From: Yoonia tamlensis
GTDB taxonomy: Bacteria > Pseudomonadota > Alphaproteobacteria > Rhodobacterales > Rhodobacteraceae
Assembly: GCF_900115105.1 (NCBI RefSeq)
Contig: NZ_FOYP01000003.1
Span: 124,001-188,000, forward strand
Reading direction: 5' to 3'
DNA length: 64,000 bases
The position numbers were made by a program, and so were the translations under genes. Within the stretch, counting starts at the first letter, position 1. Each line of letters begins with the position of its first letter. Under the pieces are notes generated by a model that worked only from the letters and a program-made list of their open reading frames with translations, did no database searches and was not told the DNA's origin. Of the stretch, positions 45,990 to 55,713 are shown in pieces.

Positions 45990-46984
45990 GTAATCCGTGC
46001 GACCACATAATCAGCCAGATCGATCAGCATTACTTTTAGCGGATGATCGGGGATCACGGACAGCGCTGATTTTGCCTTGTCTGCCCAAGCGATGGCGTCA
46101 ATCCGCGTGGCTTCCATTGTGCCGTGTTTCGCCAAAAGGCTGATCGCGTGGTCCAGATCGTCGTCTTCCTGACGGCCTTTCTGGATCGTCCGCTCCCAGA
46201 ATGCACGTTCTTCATCGTCCGCAGCCGCGATAGCGCGGATCACCGGCAGGGTCAGTTTGCGTTCGCGGAAATCATCGCCGATATTTTTGCCGGTCGCCGT
46301 TGTACCGCCGTAATCAAGCAGGTCATCGACAATCTGGAACGACACGCCCAGCGCATCGCCGTAATCGTAAAGCGCCTGTTTCGTCGCCGCATCCTGCCCT
46401 GCAATTTCGCCGCCGACTTCCATTGCGGCTGAAAACAGCGCGGCGGTTTTGCCGCGCACAACTTGGATATAAATGTCTTCGGTCGTGGCCAGATCGCTCG
46501 CGGCGGTCAGTTGCAAAACCTCGCCCTCGGCAATGGTTGCCGATGCGTTCGCCAGAATATCAAGCACGCGCAAGGAACCGGTTTCGACCATCAATTGAAA
46601 TGACCGCGCGAACAGGTAATCACCGACCAGCACGCTTGATGTGTTATCCCACAGCAGGTTCGCCGTGGGGCGGCCACGGCGCTGGCTGCTTTCGTCAACG
46701 ACATCATCATGTAGCAGGGTCGCAGTGTGAATGAATTCAACGGTCGCCGCCAGATGGATATGATAGGGCCCGTCATAGCCACACATCCGCGCCGCAGCGA
46801 GCGTCAGCATCGGGCGCAGGCGTTTGCCGCCCGCCTCAACCAAATGTGCTGTGACCTCGGGGATGCGCGGCGCATGTTTTGACGCCATCCGCGCGCGGAT
46901 CATATCATTGACCGCCGCCAAATCATCGGCCAAAGCTGCGGCCAGCTGTTCGTGAGGTTTGGTGGCTGCTTGATCAAGGCTCAT
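45986..46984 (-). CDS. ispB: Polyprenyl diphosphate synthase (octaprenyl/decaprenyl)
   Basis: The 332-residue trans-prenyltransferase has the first Asp-rich motif LLHDDVVDESSQRRGRPTAN near 91-110, the second FQIVDDLLDYGG near 215-226, and the substrate motif GGKRLRPMLTLAAARM near 52. It makes the ubiquinone side chain from IPP and farnesyl diphosphate. In Rhodobacteraceae this gives a decaprenyl tail, but chain length cannot be read here. GGAA precedes ATG 46984, six bases inside an alternative ATG at 46990. Confidence 0.93.
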   Translation of the reverse strand: MSLDQAATKPHEQLAAALADDLAAVNDMIRARMASKHAPRIPEVTAHLVEAGGKRLRPMLTLAAARMCGYDGPYHIHLAATVEFIHTATLLHDDVVDESSQRRGRPTANLLWDNTSSVLVGDYLFARSFQLMVETGSLRVLDILANASATIAEGEVLQLTAASDLATTEDIYIQVVRGKTAALFSAAMEVGGEIAGQDAATKQALYDYGDALGVSFQIVDDLLDYGGTTATGKNIGDDFRERKLTLPVIRAIAAADDEERAFWERTIQKGRQEDDDLDHAISLLAKHGTMEATRIDAIAWADKAKSALSVIPDHPLKVMLIDLADYVVARIT

Positions 46985-47038
46985 GCGCATTTCCGTGATG
47001 TGATAGACAAAGGCCCTGCCCCGTCTTAGGTCATAGAT

Positions 47039-47257
47039 ATGAAAGAGCTTTTGCGCACCAACGACATCACAGTCATCGCCTTTGCAACCGCCCTATTGGA
47101 TAGCGCGGGTATAGACTGCTTCACCTTTGACGTAAATATGAGCGTCCTCGAAGGCAGCTTGGGCATAATGCCACGGCGGCTGATGGTTCTGGACCGCGAT
47201 CTGTTCATGGCAGAAGCCATCATGCGTGATGCAGAGGTGGATTTGGGCCGTGAATAA
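47039..47257 (+). CDS. DUF2007 domain protein
   Basis: This small soluble protein of 72 residues has the DUF2007 pattern: KELLRTNDITVIAFATALLD, SAGIDCFTFDVNMSVLEGSLG and RRLMVLDRDLFMAEAIM. Family members are called putative signal-transducing proteins by analogy to P-II folds, with no proven role. Its end overlaps the methyltransferase GTG start by eight bases, so the two are coupled. It is divergent from the polyprenyl synthase with a 54-base gap. Confidence 0.83.
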   Translation: MKELLRTNDITVIAFATALLDSAGIDCFTFDVNMSVLEGSLGIMPRRLMVLDRDLFMAEAIMRDAEVDLGRE

Positions 47258-48005
47258 GGACACCACATGCGATGATTTTCTGGGCGGTAAGCTGCGGATA
47301 TTTCAGCCGCGCAAAGGATATCGCGCGGGCGTTGACCCTGTTTTGCTCGCGGCCAGTATCGCCGCGCGATCCGGTCAGACGGTGCTTGAACTTGGCTGCG
47401 GGGTTGGGGTGGCGTCGCTATGCCTTTGGGCGCGCGTGCCTGGCGTCATGGTCACAGGTGTCGAATTGCAAGAAGAATATGCCGCGCTCGCGAGGGAAAA
47501 CGCCTTGGTAAACAATGCGGATTTTACCGTAGTCCAATCCGATTTGCGCCAGCTTCCCGCTGATTTGCGGCAAAAGCGGTTTGACCATGTGATCATGAAT
47601 CCGCCCTATTTTGACCGCGCCAGCAGCGTTGCCGCCAAGGACGCGGGGCGTGACGTGGCATTGGCCGGCGACACGCCGCTTGCCGATTGGCTGGATATCG
47701 GCGCAAGACGAGTCGGACCGCGCGGCTATCTGACCATCATCCAGCGGATGGAACGGCTCCCCGAGGTCATAGCGGCCCTTGAGGGGCGGTTGGGCGCATT
47801 TATTTTGCGCCCCATCGCCGGACGGGCCGAACGCGCGCCAGAGCTGTTTTTGCTCCAAGCACGCCAAGAAGGACGCGCTGCATTCCGCATGGCCCCGACG
47901 CTAATTATGCATGCGGGCAGCGCACATAGCGCGGACAAGGAAACATACACGCCGCAAGTGCGCGCAATTTTGCGCAGCGGCGCGTATTTGAACATCGGCT
48001 CTTAA
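47250..48005 (+). CDS. trmN6: tRNA1(Val) (adenine(37)-N6)-methyltransferase-like protein
   Basis: The 251-residue SAM methyltransferase reads CDDFLGGKLRIFQPRKGYRA at the start, typical of TrmN6/YfiC. The SAM site is VLELGCGVGVASLCL near 44-58 and the catalytic motif HVIMNPPYFD (Asn-Pro-Pro-Tyr) is near 111-120, as for adenine-N6 methylation. The start is GTG 47250, with GAGG upstream; a 24-base longer frame exists. The tRNA1(Val) target is a family inference. Confidence 0.87.
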   Translation: MNKDTTCDDFLGGKLRIFQPRKGYRAGVDPVLLAASIAARSGQTVLELGCGVGVASLCLWARVPGVMVTGVELQEEYAALARENALVNNADFTVVQSDLRQLPADLRQKRFDHVIMNPPYFDRASSVAAKDAGRDVALAGDTPLADWLDIGARRVGPRGYLTIIQRMERLPEVIAALEGRLGAFILRPIAGRAERAPELFLLQARQEGRAAFRMAPTLIMHAGSAHSADKETYTPQVRAILRSGAYLNIGS

Positions 48006-48124
48006 TCTTCTGGCAAGGTATTTCAAGCAACCTAATGTCACATCTTATTGCGCGGTTGCAGCGTGACAGGGCGTCATAAATGTGCTGAACTATTTATACT
48101 ACCAACCCATAGAGGAGGACGATC

Positions 48125-48292
48125 ATGAGCTTGGTTTCACACCTGCAGGAACTGAAGAAGAAGCACCAAAACCTCTCTGACCATGTCGCGGTCATGCAAC
48201 GCAGCCCGGCAACCGACGATCTTGAAATTGCGCATCTAAAGAAAAAGAAGCTTTTGCTGAAAGAAGAAATCGAAAAGCTAAGCGCACATTAA
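48125..48292 (+). CDS. YdcH-family (DUF465) small protein
   Basis: This 55-codon gene has a strong ribosome site (AGAGGAGG) five bases before the ATG. It encodes MSLVSHLQELKKKHQNLSDH and continues with SPATDDLEIAHLKKKKLLLK to EIEKLSAH. The pattern of two charged helices with a DDLEI hinge matches the DUF465/YdcH family, whose members form small coiled-coil hairpins of unknown function. It is flanked by its own promoter region and a terminator (48428-48450), so it is probably monocistronic. Confidence 0.85.
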   Translation: MSLVSHLQELKKKHQNLSDHVAVMQRSPATDDLEIAHLKKKKLLLKEEIEKLSAH

Positions 48293-48427
48293 TGAACTTG
48301 CAGGTGAAGTAGATTCGCCATTGTCGGCGCGTGCCGCGCGTTTTGACGCGCCACAGGTCCGGGAAATAGACACGTGATGTCACCCCCGCGAATGCGTAGA
48401 TGAAACCCGGCACCCGACACGCAAAAA

Positions 48428-48450
48428 GGCCACGCCGTAATGACGTGGCC
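48428..48450. terminator. Bidirectional rho-independent terminator
   Basis: GGCCACG (48428-48434) and CGTGGCC (48444-48450) form a perfect seven-base stem with a nine-base loop. Seven T residues follow on the plus strand (48453-48459), and five A residues (48423-48427) give a T-tract on the minus strand. It serves both the phaB operon (minus) and the YdcH-family gene (plus). Confidence 0.88.
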
Positions 48451-48473
48451 CCTTTTTTTGGCTGTTCCCGGTC

Positions 48474-49199
48474 TTAGACCATATATTGGCCGCCATTCGC
48501 CGAAATCGTAGAGCCGGTCACAAACCCTGCGTCATCAGATGCAAGGAACAAAACCGCGCGCGCAATTTCTGACGCTTCGCCCAGACGGCCCACGGGAATT
48601 TGCGGCAGGATCACCTCGTTCATCACTTTTTCGGGGATGGTGCTCATCATTTCGGTGTTGATATAGCCCGGAGCGACTACGTTGACCGTAATTCCGGCGC
48701 GTGCGCCTTCTTGCGCCAATGCTTTGGTGAAACCAATGTCACCCGCCTTTGCCGCAGCATAGTTTGCCTGTGCAAATTGCCCTTTTTGGCCGTTGATCGA
48801 ACTGATCGTAATGATCCGGCCAAATTTGCGCGCCCGCATGCCCGGCCACACAGGGTGGGTCATGTTAAAGACGCCGGAAAGGTTGGTGTCGATGACCTCG
48901 TTCCACTGCTCTGGCGTGATTTTGTGGAACGGGGCGTCGCGGGTGATGCCCGCGTTGTTGACAAGAATATCAACGGGGCCAAGATCTGCCTCGACCTGTG
49001 CAATTCCGGCGGCGCAAGCCTCGTAATTGCCGACATCCCACTTGTAGGTCTTGATGCCTGTCTCGGCGGTAAAGGCTGCGGCTTTTTCATCGTTGCCGGC
49101 ATAGGTCGCCGCGACGGTGTATCCAGCATCTTTCAACGCTGTTGAAATTGCTGCGCCGATACCGCGCGATCCGCCTGTAACGAGAGCTACTCGTGTCAT
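48474..49199 (-). CDS. phaB: Acetoacetyl-CoA reductase
   Basis: This 241-residue short-chain dehydrogenase starts TRVALVTGGSRGIGAAIS, the NADPH-binding motif. It has LVNNAGITRDAPFHK, ISSINGQKGQFAQANYAAAKAG with the Ser and Tyr-x3-Lys catalytic residues near 138-155, and the C-terminal TISANGGQYMV. It reduces acetoacetyl-CoA to (R)-3-hydroxybutyryl-CoA for polyhydroxybutyrate. GGGAGG precedes the ATG. It follows phaA by 66 bases in one transcript, ended by a bidirectional terminator. Confidence 0.94.
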   Translation of the reverse strand: MTRVALVTGGSRGIGAAISTALKDAGYTVAATYAGNDEKAAAFTAETGIKTYKWDVGNYEACAAGIAQVEADLGPVDILVNNAGITRDAPFHKITPEQWNEVIDTNLSGVFNMTHPVWPGMRARKFGRIITISSINGQKGQFAQANYAAAKAGDIGFTKALAQEGARAGITVNVVAPGYINTEMMSTIPEKVMNEVILPQIPVGRLGEASEIARAVLFLASDDAGFVTGSTISANGGQYMV

Positions 49200-49265
49200 G
49201 TGTTCTCCTCCCAGAGATTGTCGAAGCAATCTTGTTGCTCAATCAGATTGGTTACAGACATATTG

Positions 49266-50441
49266 TTACGGGCGCTCAACGCACATTGCAACACCCATAC
49301 CGCCACCAATACACAAGGTCGCAAGACCTTTTTTCGCGCCACGCCGCTTCATTTCGAACAACAATGTGTTCAGCACACGGCAACCGGACGCACCAATCGG
49401 GTGGCCAATCGCAATGGCACCACCGTTGACGTTTACAATCGCCGGATCCCAGCCCATGTCCTTGTTGACGGCGCAGGCCTGCGCGGCAAATGCTTCGTTG
49501 GCTTCAACAAGATCCAGATCACCGACGGACCAGCCCGCCTTTTCAAGCGCCTTGCGGCTGGCCATGACCGGACCGACACCCATGATCGACGGGTCAAGAC
49601 CGGCGGTTGCGTATGATGCAATACGGGCAAGCGGTTCGATCCCGCGTTTTTCTGCGTTATCGGCAGACATCAGCAAAGTTGCTGCGGCACCGTCGTTCAG
49701 GCCGGATGCGTTGGCAGCCGTCACAGATCCATCGCGTGTAAAGGCGGGGCGCAGTTTTTGCATGGCTTCCATCGTGGCGCCGTGACGGATATATTCGTCC
49801 TGATCGACAGTGATGTCGCCCTTGCGGGTTTTTACGATAAATGCCGCGATTTCATCCGCGAATTTGCCAGCCTTTTGCGCAGCTTCTGCCTTGTTTTGCG
49901 AGGCAACAGCGAATGTGTCCTGCATGTCTCGGGTGATGCCCCACTGGTCAGCCACGTTTTCAGCAGTTTGACCCATGTGGTAGTTGTTGAATGCATCCCA
50001 CAGGCCGTCGCGGATCATCGTGTCGATGAACTGCATGTCACCCATTTTTTGTCCGGCGCGCAGATTTGCGGCATGCGCGCTGAGCGTCATGTTTTCCTGC
50101 CCGCCTGCGGCAACAATTGATGCATCGCCAAGCTGGATGTGCTGGGCCCCAAGCGCAACCGCTCGCAGGCCCGACCCACAAACCTGGTTGATGCCCCATG
50201 CTGCTGATTCAATTGGCAGCCCCGCTTTGATATGCGCCTGACGCGCCGGGTTTTGCCCCTGCGCAGCGGTCAGCACCTGACCAAGAATTGTTTCGCTCAC
50301 TTCGGCCTTGTCGATGCCGGCACGAGCGACGACCTCTTCAAGGATGGCGGCGCCCAAATCATGTGCTGGCGTGTTGGCAAAAGCCCCGCCAAAACTGCCC
50401 ACGGCGGTACGTGCGGCGGATGCGATAACAACATTAGTCAT
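49266..50441 (-). CDS. phaA: Acetyl-CoA acetyltransferase (beta-ketothiolase)
   Basis: The 391-residue thiolase has the acyl-enzyme cysteine in [16 protein letters not shown] (near 88), the histidine in [16 protein letters not shown] near 348, and the second catalytic cysteine in [15 protein letters not shown] near 378. It condenses two acetyl-CoA to acetoacetyl-CoA, the first step of polyhydroxybutyrate synthesis. AAGGGG precedes the start. No PHB synthase or phasin is in this window. Confidence 0.95.
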   Translation of the reverse strand: MTNVVIASAARTAVGSFGGAFANTPAHDLGAAILEEVVARAGIDKAEVSETILGQVLTAAQGQNPARQAHIKAGLPIESAAWGINQVCGSGLRAVALGAQHIQLGDASIVAAGGQENMTLSAHAANLRAGQKMGDMQFIDTMIRDGLWDAFNNYHMGQTAENVADQWGITRDMQDTFAVASQNKAEAAQKAGKFADEIAAFIVKTRKGDITVDQDEYIRHGATMEAMQKLRPAFTRDGSVTAANASGLNDGAAATLLMSADNAEKRGIEPLARIASYATAGLDPSIMGVGPVMASRKALEKAGWSVGDLDLVEANEAFAAQACAVNKDMGWDPAIVNVNGGAIAIGHPIGASGCRVLNTLLFEMKRRGAKKGLATLCIGGGMGVAMCVERP

Positions 50442-50515
50442 AAACTGTCCCCTTGGTTTTCGTCAGTCACCACAACGGTGCCACTTACACGCAAGACGCG
50501 CAAGGTGACTTGGGG

Positions 50516-51313
50516 TCACAGATCGAATTTTGGGACGCCGTAGTAGTACCCTTGCAGGCAATCAACGCCAAGCCCGCCCAAGAACGCCGCCTCTTGCGCT
50601 GTTTCAACCCCGTCGGCGATTGTGAACATTTCAAACTGCCGGGCGACAGTGATCAGCGCCTCTGCCAGAACCTGATTATCGACGTTCTTGTCGATGCCGC
50701 GGATAAAGCTTTTGTCGATCTTCACGAGGTCAAAAAAGAAGTCTTTCAGGTGCCGGAACGCAGTGAAGCCTGCACCAAACCCGTCAAGTGCAAAGGCGAC
50801 CCCTTTGGGCTGCATTTCGGTCATAAAACGGATCACGTTTTCGGGCAGCAGCATCGCCGAGGTTTCGCTGATTTCAAAGATCAGCCGATCCCCGGGGTTG
50901 GCCCGATGCGTCAGCCCGCCATCCAGAATACGCCGCCATTCCCCATCCCCGATCGACCGCGCAGACAGGTTGACCGAAAGCCGCAATTGCGGCTGCGCAA
51001 TCAACATCTTGATCGCAAGGTCTAGCGTCACACAGTCGATCTGGCGGCCCATGACCGTTTCTTCGATCAAGGGCATAAAATGCGCCGCGGGAATGATCCG
51101 TCCGGCATCATCCAAAAGCCGCACCAACCCTTCGTAAAAGGCGATTTTCGGGTTGTCTTCGCGGGTCATGATCGGCTGGAATGCCAGCCGCGCCCGCCCG
51201 TTGGCAAGCGCATCGCGCACCAGATCCATGACATCTGCATCGCGGCTGGCGATTGCATAGTTCAGTGGATCCCGTAGCGCGAGGTCATCCAATTCATTAC
51301 TGGCAGTGTGCAT
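50516..51313 (-). CDS. EAL-domain protein with degenerate active site
   Basis: The 265-residue protein is a single EAL domain. The signature is YEGLVRL, so the EAL triad reads EGL with Glu61 kept. Other metal ligands vary: N115 and E147 are present, but the DDFG motif is ALDGFG (D177, then Gly178 for Asp) and the late EGVE is ADGVET (D234 for Glu). K198 and Q254 remain. Loss of the second Asp makes c-di-GMP hydrolysis doubtful; it may bind c-di-GMP or a partner as a receptor. A start six codons after GGAA is used. Confidence 0.86.
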   Translation of the reverse strand: MHTASNELDDLALRDPLNYAIASRDADVMDLVRDALANGRARLAFQPIMTREDNPKIAFYEGLVRLLDDAGRIIPAAHFMPLIEETVMGRQIDCVTLDLAIKMLIAQPQLRLSVNLSARSIGDGEWRRILDGGLTHRANPGDRLIFEISETSAMLLPENVIRFMTEMQPKGVAFALDGFGAGFTAFRHLKDFFFDLVKIDKSFIRGIDKNVDNQVLAEALITVARQFEMFTIADGVETAQEAAFLGGLGVDCLQGYYYGVPKFDL

Positions 51314-51381
51314 GGTGCGATTCCGTTGAGACACCGCCAAACTGCACCCGACGGCCCTAACATCCGATTAAGAAGGTCGCA

Positions 51382-51822
51382 TCACCAGCGTTTTAACGCG
51401 TCCTCGTCCGCATCTTTTGACGCAACCCAGCTTGCGCCGGCCTGTGTGATTTCCTTTTTCCAGAATGGCGCGCGCGATTTCAGGTAGTCCATCATGAAAT
51501 CCGCCGCCTCAAATGCGGCAACGCGGTGCGCCGCTGCGGTCGCGACCATCATGATCGGTGCGCCCGGTTTCAGGTTGCCATAGCGGTGGATCACAAGGAT
51601 ATCCGCCAGTCTCCAGCGGCTTACCGCGTCTTGGGCGATGGTCTTGATCGCGGATTCGGTCATGCCGGGGTAATGTTCGATCTGCATTTCGTGCAGATCG
51701 TCCTGCGTGTCGCGCACCACACCGGTAAAGCTGACCACCGCGCCGATATCACGTCTGTCTTGGGCGAAACTGTTCAGCGTGGCGCCGACGTCAAACGGGT
51801 CTGACTGGACGCGGATGATCAT
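51382..51822 (-). CDS. moaE: Molybdopterin synthase catalytic subunit MoaE
   Basis: The 146-residue protein has GAVVSFTGVVRDTQDD near 27-42, the QIEHYPGMTESAI segment, VIHRYGNLKPGAPIMMV and the C-terminal RAPFWKKEIT with lysines that act in the sulfur-transfer site. It converts cPMP to molybdopterin with thiocarboxylated MoaD, encoded immediately upstream. The moaD stop TAG abuts the moaE start ATG. The final KDADEDALKRW is typical of the family. Confidence 0.95.
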   Translation of the reverse strand: MIIRVQSDPFDVGATLNSFAQDRRDIGAVVSFTGVVRDTQDDLHEMQIEHYPGMTESAIKTIAQDAVSRWRLADILVIHRYGNLKPGAPIMMVATAAAHRVAAFEAADFMMDYLKSRAPFWKKEITQAGASWVASKDADEDALKRW

Positions 51823-52068
51823 CTAACCACCTGTCATTGGCGGGAAAAACGCGACCTCTTGCACGCCGGAAAGCGGCGCGTCAAATTCTGCCAATTCCTG
51901 ATCCAAGGCCACACGCAGCGCCGATATATCCGCAAAGGCAGCGGCATAGCGTTCTTCGCGCGCGGTCAATTCTGCAACCAGTTCCGCGACGGTCGCGGCT
52001 TGCGTTTCAATCTGTTCTTGCGGCATGCCAATCCGTTCGCGCACCCATGCAAAATACATGACATTCAT
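51823..52068 (-). CDS. moaD: Molybdopterin synthase sulfur carrier subunit MoaD
   Basis: The 81-residue ubiquitin-like protein ends FFPPMTGG, the C-terminal Gly-Gly that is thiocarboxylated to donate sulfur for molybdopterin. The start MNVMYFAWVRERIGMPQEQI is typical. It overlaps the pgsA stop as ATGA and runs straight into moaE. Confidence 0.95.
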   Translation of the reverse strand: MNVMYFAWVRERIGMPQEQIETQAATVAELVAELTAREERYAAAFADISALRVALDQELAEFDAPLSGVQEVAFFPPMTGG

Positions 52069-52733
52069 TGCGCATCGTCCCGCAGATAGGGGCGCGATTT
52101 GTTAAAATAATCCCAGCCGGTGATAACCGTAAGTGCTGCGGCAACCCATAGCACGATGATCCCAGCCCAGCTGCTGACAATCATGCCCTGATATTTCCAC
52201 CACAGCCCCATTTCATCGGGTCCGCGGCCTGAAATCGCGTCGGTCACCATATCGGACGTCATCGCAAGCGACTGCATCCCGAAGTAATGCTCAAACGCCC
52301 CTGCCGCGAACAACAGCGCGATCCCGACCATTTGCGCGGTGGTCTTCCACTTTGCGAGCTTTGTGACCTTCAGCGTCCCCGCCGTATCGCCCAGAAATTC
52401 GCGCAGGCCCGAAACAAACACTTCGCGGAAAATGATCAGTGTCGCGGGCAGCAGAATATAGGGGTTCATGCCCGAAAATCCGGTGATCACCACAAGCGCG
52501 ATAATCACCATCACCTTATCGGCGATAGGGTCCAGCATCGCGCCCAGTTTGCTTTCCTGTTTCCACAACCGCGCAAGATAGCCGTCCAGAAAATCGGTTA
52601 ATGCGGCGCTCACAAATAGAACCAGCGCAAACCAATCGGCCCAAGGGCGGTTGAAATAAAGAAACATGATCGCAACGCCGGGCGCTGCGGCCAGCCGCAG
52701 GATGGTGAGGATATTGGGTAAATTCATTGTCAT
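52065..52733 (-). CDS. pgsA: CDP-diacylglycerol--glycerol-3-phosphate 3-phosphatidyltransferase
   Basis: This 222-residue inner-membrane enzyme has the CDP-alcohol phosphotransferase signature DFLDGYLARLW, with LGAMLDPIADK completing the Asp-x3-Asp set near residues 46-70. There are about five helices. It makes phosphatidylglycerophosphate, the precursor of phosphatidylglycerol and cardiolipin. It is 48 bases after uvrC and coupled to moaD; the uvrC-pgsA-moaD-moaE order is common in Rhodobacteraceae. Confidence 0.94.
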   Translation of the reverse strand: MTMNLPNILTILRLAAAPGVAIMFLYFNRPWADWFALVLFVSAALTDFLDGYLARLWKQESKLGAMLDPIADKVMVIIALVVITGFSGMNPYILLPATLIIFREVFVSGLREFLGDTAGTLKVTKLAKWKTTAQMVGIALLFAAGAFEHYFGMQSLAMTSDMVTDAISGRGPDEMGLWWKYQGMIVSSWAGIIVLWVAAALTVITGWDYFNKSRPYLRDDAQ

Positions 52734-52781
52734 GTCTCTATCTAACCCGCGATTCTGCCGCTGGCCATATCCCAGATGCGA

Positions 52782-54647
52782 TCAGCCCTTTTCGTGGAAA
52801 TAGTCATAGATCACCTGCGCCAGCGCGTCCGATACACCAACGACAGCCTTGAGATCCGCAAGATTGGCGCGTGCCACGGCTTTGGCCGATCCGAAATGCG
52901 CCAAGAGCGCGCGTTTACGTGTCGCCCCGACGCCTGGCACATCATCAAGCGGCGTGGCCCCGATTGCCTTGCTGCGTTTCGCGCGGTGGGTGCCGATGGC
53001 AAAACGGTGGACCTCGTCACGCATGCGCTGAATGAAATAAAGCACCGGATCATTGTGGCGCAGCGCCATCACGGGGCGGCCAGTGCGGTAGAATTCCTCT
53101 TTGCCGGCGTCGCGGTCCTCGCCTTTGGCCACGCCAACCATCGCGATATCGCCGACCCCCAGCGTTTCCATAATTTCGCGCACGGCGCTGACCTGCCCCG
53201 CGCCGCCATCAATCAGCAACAGATCGGGCCAAGCGCCGGATGTACGGTCGGGGTCTTCTTTCAGAAGGCGTTGAAAGCGGCGGGTCATGACTTCTTTCAT
53301 CATGCCAAAATCATCACCAGGGGTGAGCGTATCACCGCGAATATTGAACTTGCGGTACTGGTTCTTTTCAAACCCATCCGGCCCCGCAACCACCATCGCG
53401 CCGACGGCATGCGCACCTTGGATATGCGAGTTGTCGTAGACCTCGATCCGCTGCGGGATTTTCGCCAGATCAAAGGCCTCTGTCAGCCCCTTAAGCAGAC
53501 GCGCCTGCGTCGCGGTTTCCGACATTTTGCGCGCAAGGCTTTCGCGGGCATTGCGCAGCGCATTATGCACAAGTTCGGCCTTTTCGCCGCGCTGCGGGAT
53601 GATGACCTCAACTTTACGGCCCGCCTTTTCGGCCAGCGCATCGGCCATCAGTTCGTCATTGTCCAAACCATGCGACAAGATCACAAGCTTTGCAGGTTCG
53701 CGGTTGGCGTAGAACTGGCCGACAAAGGCTTCCATGACTTCTGACAGGTCTTCGTCGCCGCTGATGCGGGGGTAATAATCGTGGTTTCCCCAGTTCTGGT
53801 TGGCGCGATAGAAAAACACCTGCACGCAGGCCTGCCCGCCATCGGTGTGCAAGGCGATCACATCGGCCTCTGGCGTTGCTTGCGGGTTGATGCCTTGGGC
53901 CGATTGCACTTGGGTCAGCGCTTGAATACGGTCGCGAAGGGCGGCGGCGCGCTCAAATTCCAGCGCGTCAGAGGCCGCTTGCATCTGGGCGGCAAGGGTT
54001 TCTTGAATCCGCTTTGTGCGACCTTGCAGGAATTCTTGGGCGTCGCGCACGGTTTGCGCATAGTCCGCGTCTGACACCTTGCCACAACAGGGGCCGCTAC
54101 AGCGTTTGATCTGATATTGCAGGCAAGGGCGCGTGCGGTTTTCGAATTCCGTGTCGGTGCAATTGCGCAGCAAAAACACCCGCTGCAACTGGTTCAACGT
54201 CCTGTTCACCGCGCCCGCACTTGCGAAAGGGCCAAAATAGGCACCCTTTTCCTTTTTAGCGCCGCGATGTTTTTTGATCTGCGGATAGGCGTGTTTATTG
54301 GTGACCAGAATATTGGGGAATGATTTATCGTCGCGCAGCAGCACATTATAGCGCGGCTTGAGCTGCTTGATCAGGTTTTGTTCCAGCAGCAGCGCTTCGG
54401 TTTCGGTGCGTGTGGTCAGAAACATCATCGACGCTGTTTCGCTGATCATCCGCGCGATCCGCGGCGAATGATTGCCAGGGCGGGCATAGCTGCTGACACG
54501 GTTGCGCAGGTTGCGTGCCTTGCCGACATATAGCACACGGCTTTCGGCATCGAGCATCCGGTAAACTCCGGGCGAGGAATCCAGCGTGCGCAAATAGTCG
54601 TGGATCAGCGCGTAGCCTGTGGTCTGTTGCGGTGTGGTTTGATCCAT
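52782..54647 (-). CDS. uvrC: Excinuclease ABC subunit C
   Basis: The 621-residue protein has the N-terminal GIY-YIG nuclease ([20 protein letters not shown] near 26-45, making the 3' incision). A zinc/cysteine stretch ([19 protein letters not shown]), a UVR motif, the RNase H-like domain making the 5' incision ([20 protein letters not shown]) and helix-hairpin-helix units at the end follow. It works with UvrA and UvrB in nucleotide-excision repair. The start at 54647 is chosen over an upstream frame to 54752, which lacks family similarity. Confidence 0.95.
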   Translation of the reverse strand: MDQTTPQQTTGYALIHDYLRTLDSSPGVYRMLDAESRVLYVGKARNLRNRVSSYARPGNHSPRIARMISETASMMFLTTRTETEALLLEQNLIKQLKPRYNVLLRDDKSFPNILVTNKHAYPQIKKHRGAKKEKGAYFGPFASAGAVNRTLNQLQRVFLLRNCTDTEFENRTRPCLQYQIKRCSGPCCGKVSDADYAQTVRDAQEFLQGRTKRIQETLAAQMQAASDALEFERAAALRDRIQALTQVQSAQGINPQATPEADVIALHTDGGQACVQVFFYRANQNWGNHDYYPRISGDEDLSEVMEAFVGQFYANREPAKLVILSHGLDNDELMADALAEKAGRKVEVIIPQRGEKAELVHNALRNARESLARKMSETATQARLLKGLTEAFDLAKIPQRIEVYDNSHIQGAHAVGAMVVAGPDGFEKNQYRKFNIRGDTLTPGDDFGMMKEVMTRRFQRLLKEDPDRTSGAWPDLLLIDGGAGQVSAVREIMETLGVGDIAMVGVAKGEDRDAGKEEFYRTGRPVMALRHNDPVLYFIQRMRDEVHRFAIGTHRAKRSKAIGATPLDDVPGVGATRKRALLAHFGSAKAVARANLADLKAVVGVSDALAQVIYDYFHEKG

Positions 54648-54936
54648 GTCGGGCCCTGATCTGTGATTCTGCCCCGGCTGCAATGGGAACGCAGGAGGGA
54701 CAAGAGCAAAGGCATCCACCGTTTCTGTGGATAACCCCGTGGGTATTTCCAAGAGAGGTGGAAATTTCCCTTGAATTTAGCAGACTTCGTCGGTTTGCCT
54801 AAAAATTAGGCGCGTCAGCAAGTTATTGATTTTTAACTATATTATTATTTACTCCTGATTAACCCCCTGTAAGACAGGCCCTTTATGACGTTTGCGTGAC
54901 AGCCCTGCGCCCCAAGTGCACAACTTGACGCAGAGG

Positions 54937-55713
54937 CTACTCAACGCCCAGCACATCCGGCGTCCGCCAGCCAAGGTGCTGCCCCCCGTCCACGGCAATC
55001 ATTTGCCCTGTTACAGCCGGCGCATCCAGAAAATAACCAAGCGCCGCGGTGATATCCGCAGGATGCGCCCCGCGCCCCAAAATAGTCGCCGCGCGCTGCG
55101 CGCTAAAGTGATCTTGGGTCTGGCGTTGCCCGCGCAATGTTGGCCCAGGCCCAATCCCGTTAACACGGATATCGGGCGCCAGCGCCTGCGCTGTGGTTTG
55201 GGTCATCGCCCAAAGCCCCATTTTCGCGATGGTGTAGGTCATGAATTCGGGCGTCAATTTATGCACCCGCTGGTCCAGCATATTCACAATCAGCGCTTGC
55301 GCGACGGGTTCGCCATGTGCATCTGGCATCGCTTGCGGGGCTTGGGCGGCAAAACATTGGGTCAACACAAATGGCGCGCGCAAATTGGACCCCATATGCC
55401 GGTCCCAGTTTTCACGGGTGGCAGATGTCAGATTGTCATATTCAAATACAGATGCATTGTTCACCAAACAGGTGAGCGTCCCGCCCAGCGCATCCACCGC
55501 GCGCCCGACAAGCGCCTGTGCGGCGTCCTCATCCAGCAGATCCGCCTGCAACGCGACAGCCTTGCGGCCCATTGCCTGCAACTGCGCAACCGTTTCCGCG
55601 GCCCCGTCTTTGGACTGCGCATAATGCACCGCAACGTCATAGCCACGCTGCCCCAAATACAGCGCCATCGCCTGACCAAGCCGCGCGCCCGCCCCTGTCA
55701 CCAGCGCCTTCAT
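54937..55713 (-). CDS. FolM-like short-chain dehydrogenase
   Basis: The 258-residue SDR has KALVTGAGARLGQAMALYLG as the cofactor site (Gly-x3-Gly-x-Gly form) and Tyr-x3-Lys in MTYTIAKMGLWAMTQTTA. Its NGIGPGPTLRGQRQ and LDQRVHKLTPEFM segments resemble pteridine-reductase-like FolM proteins more than fatty-acid SDRs. The ATG at 55713 overlaps the stop of the small zinc-ribbon gene (ATGA), which decides between three in-frame starts. Product identity is inferred from sequence type. Confidence 0.82.
   Translation of the reverse strand: MKALVTGAGARLGQAMALYLGQRGYDVAVHYAQSKDGAAETVAQLQAMGRKAVALQADLLDEDAAQALVGRAVDALGGTLTCLVNNASVFEYDNLTSATRENWDRHMGSNLRAPFVLTQCFAAQAPQAMPDAHGEPVAQALIVNMLDQRVHKLTPEFMTYTIAKMGLWAMTQTTAQALAPDIRVNGIGPGPTLRGQRQTQDHFSAQRAATILGRGAHPADITAALGYFLDAPAVTGQMIAVDGGQHLGWRTPDVLGVE

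Noticed and set aside
54820..54890. AT-rich stretch with CCTGT-AAG-ACAGG near 54866-54878
   Set aside because: The hairpin is short and no gene or origin signal accompanies it; it is probably just promoter or terminator DNA between uvrC and the reductase.
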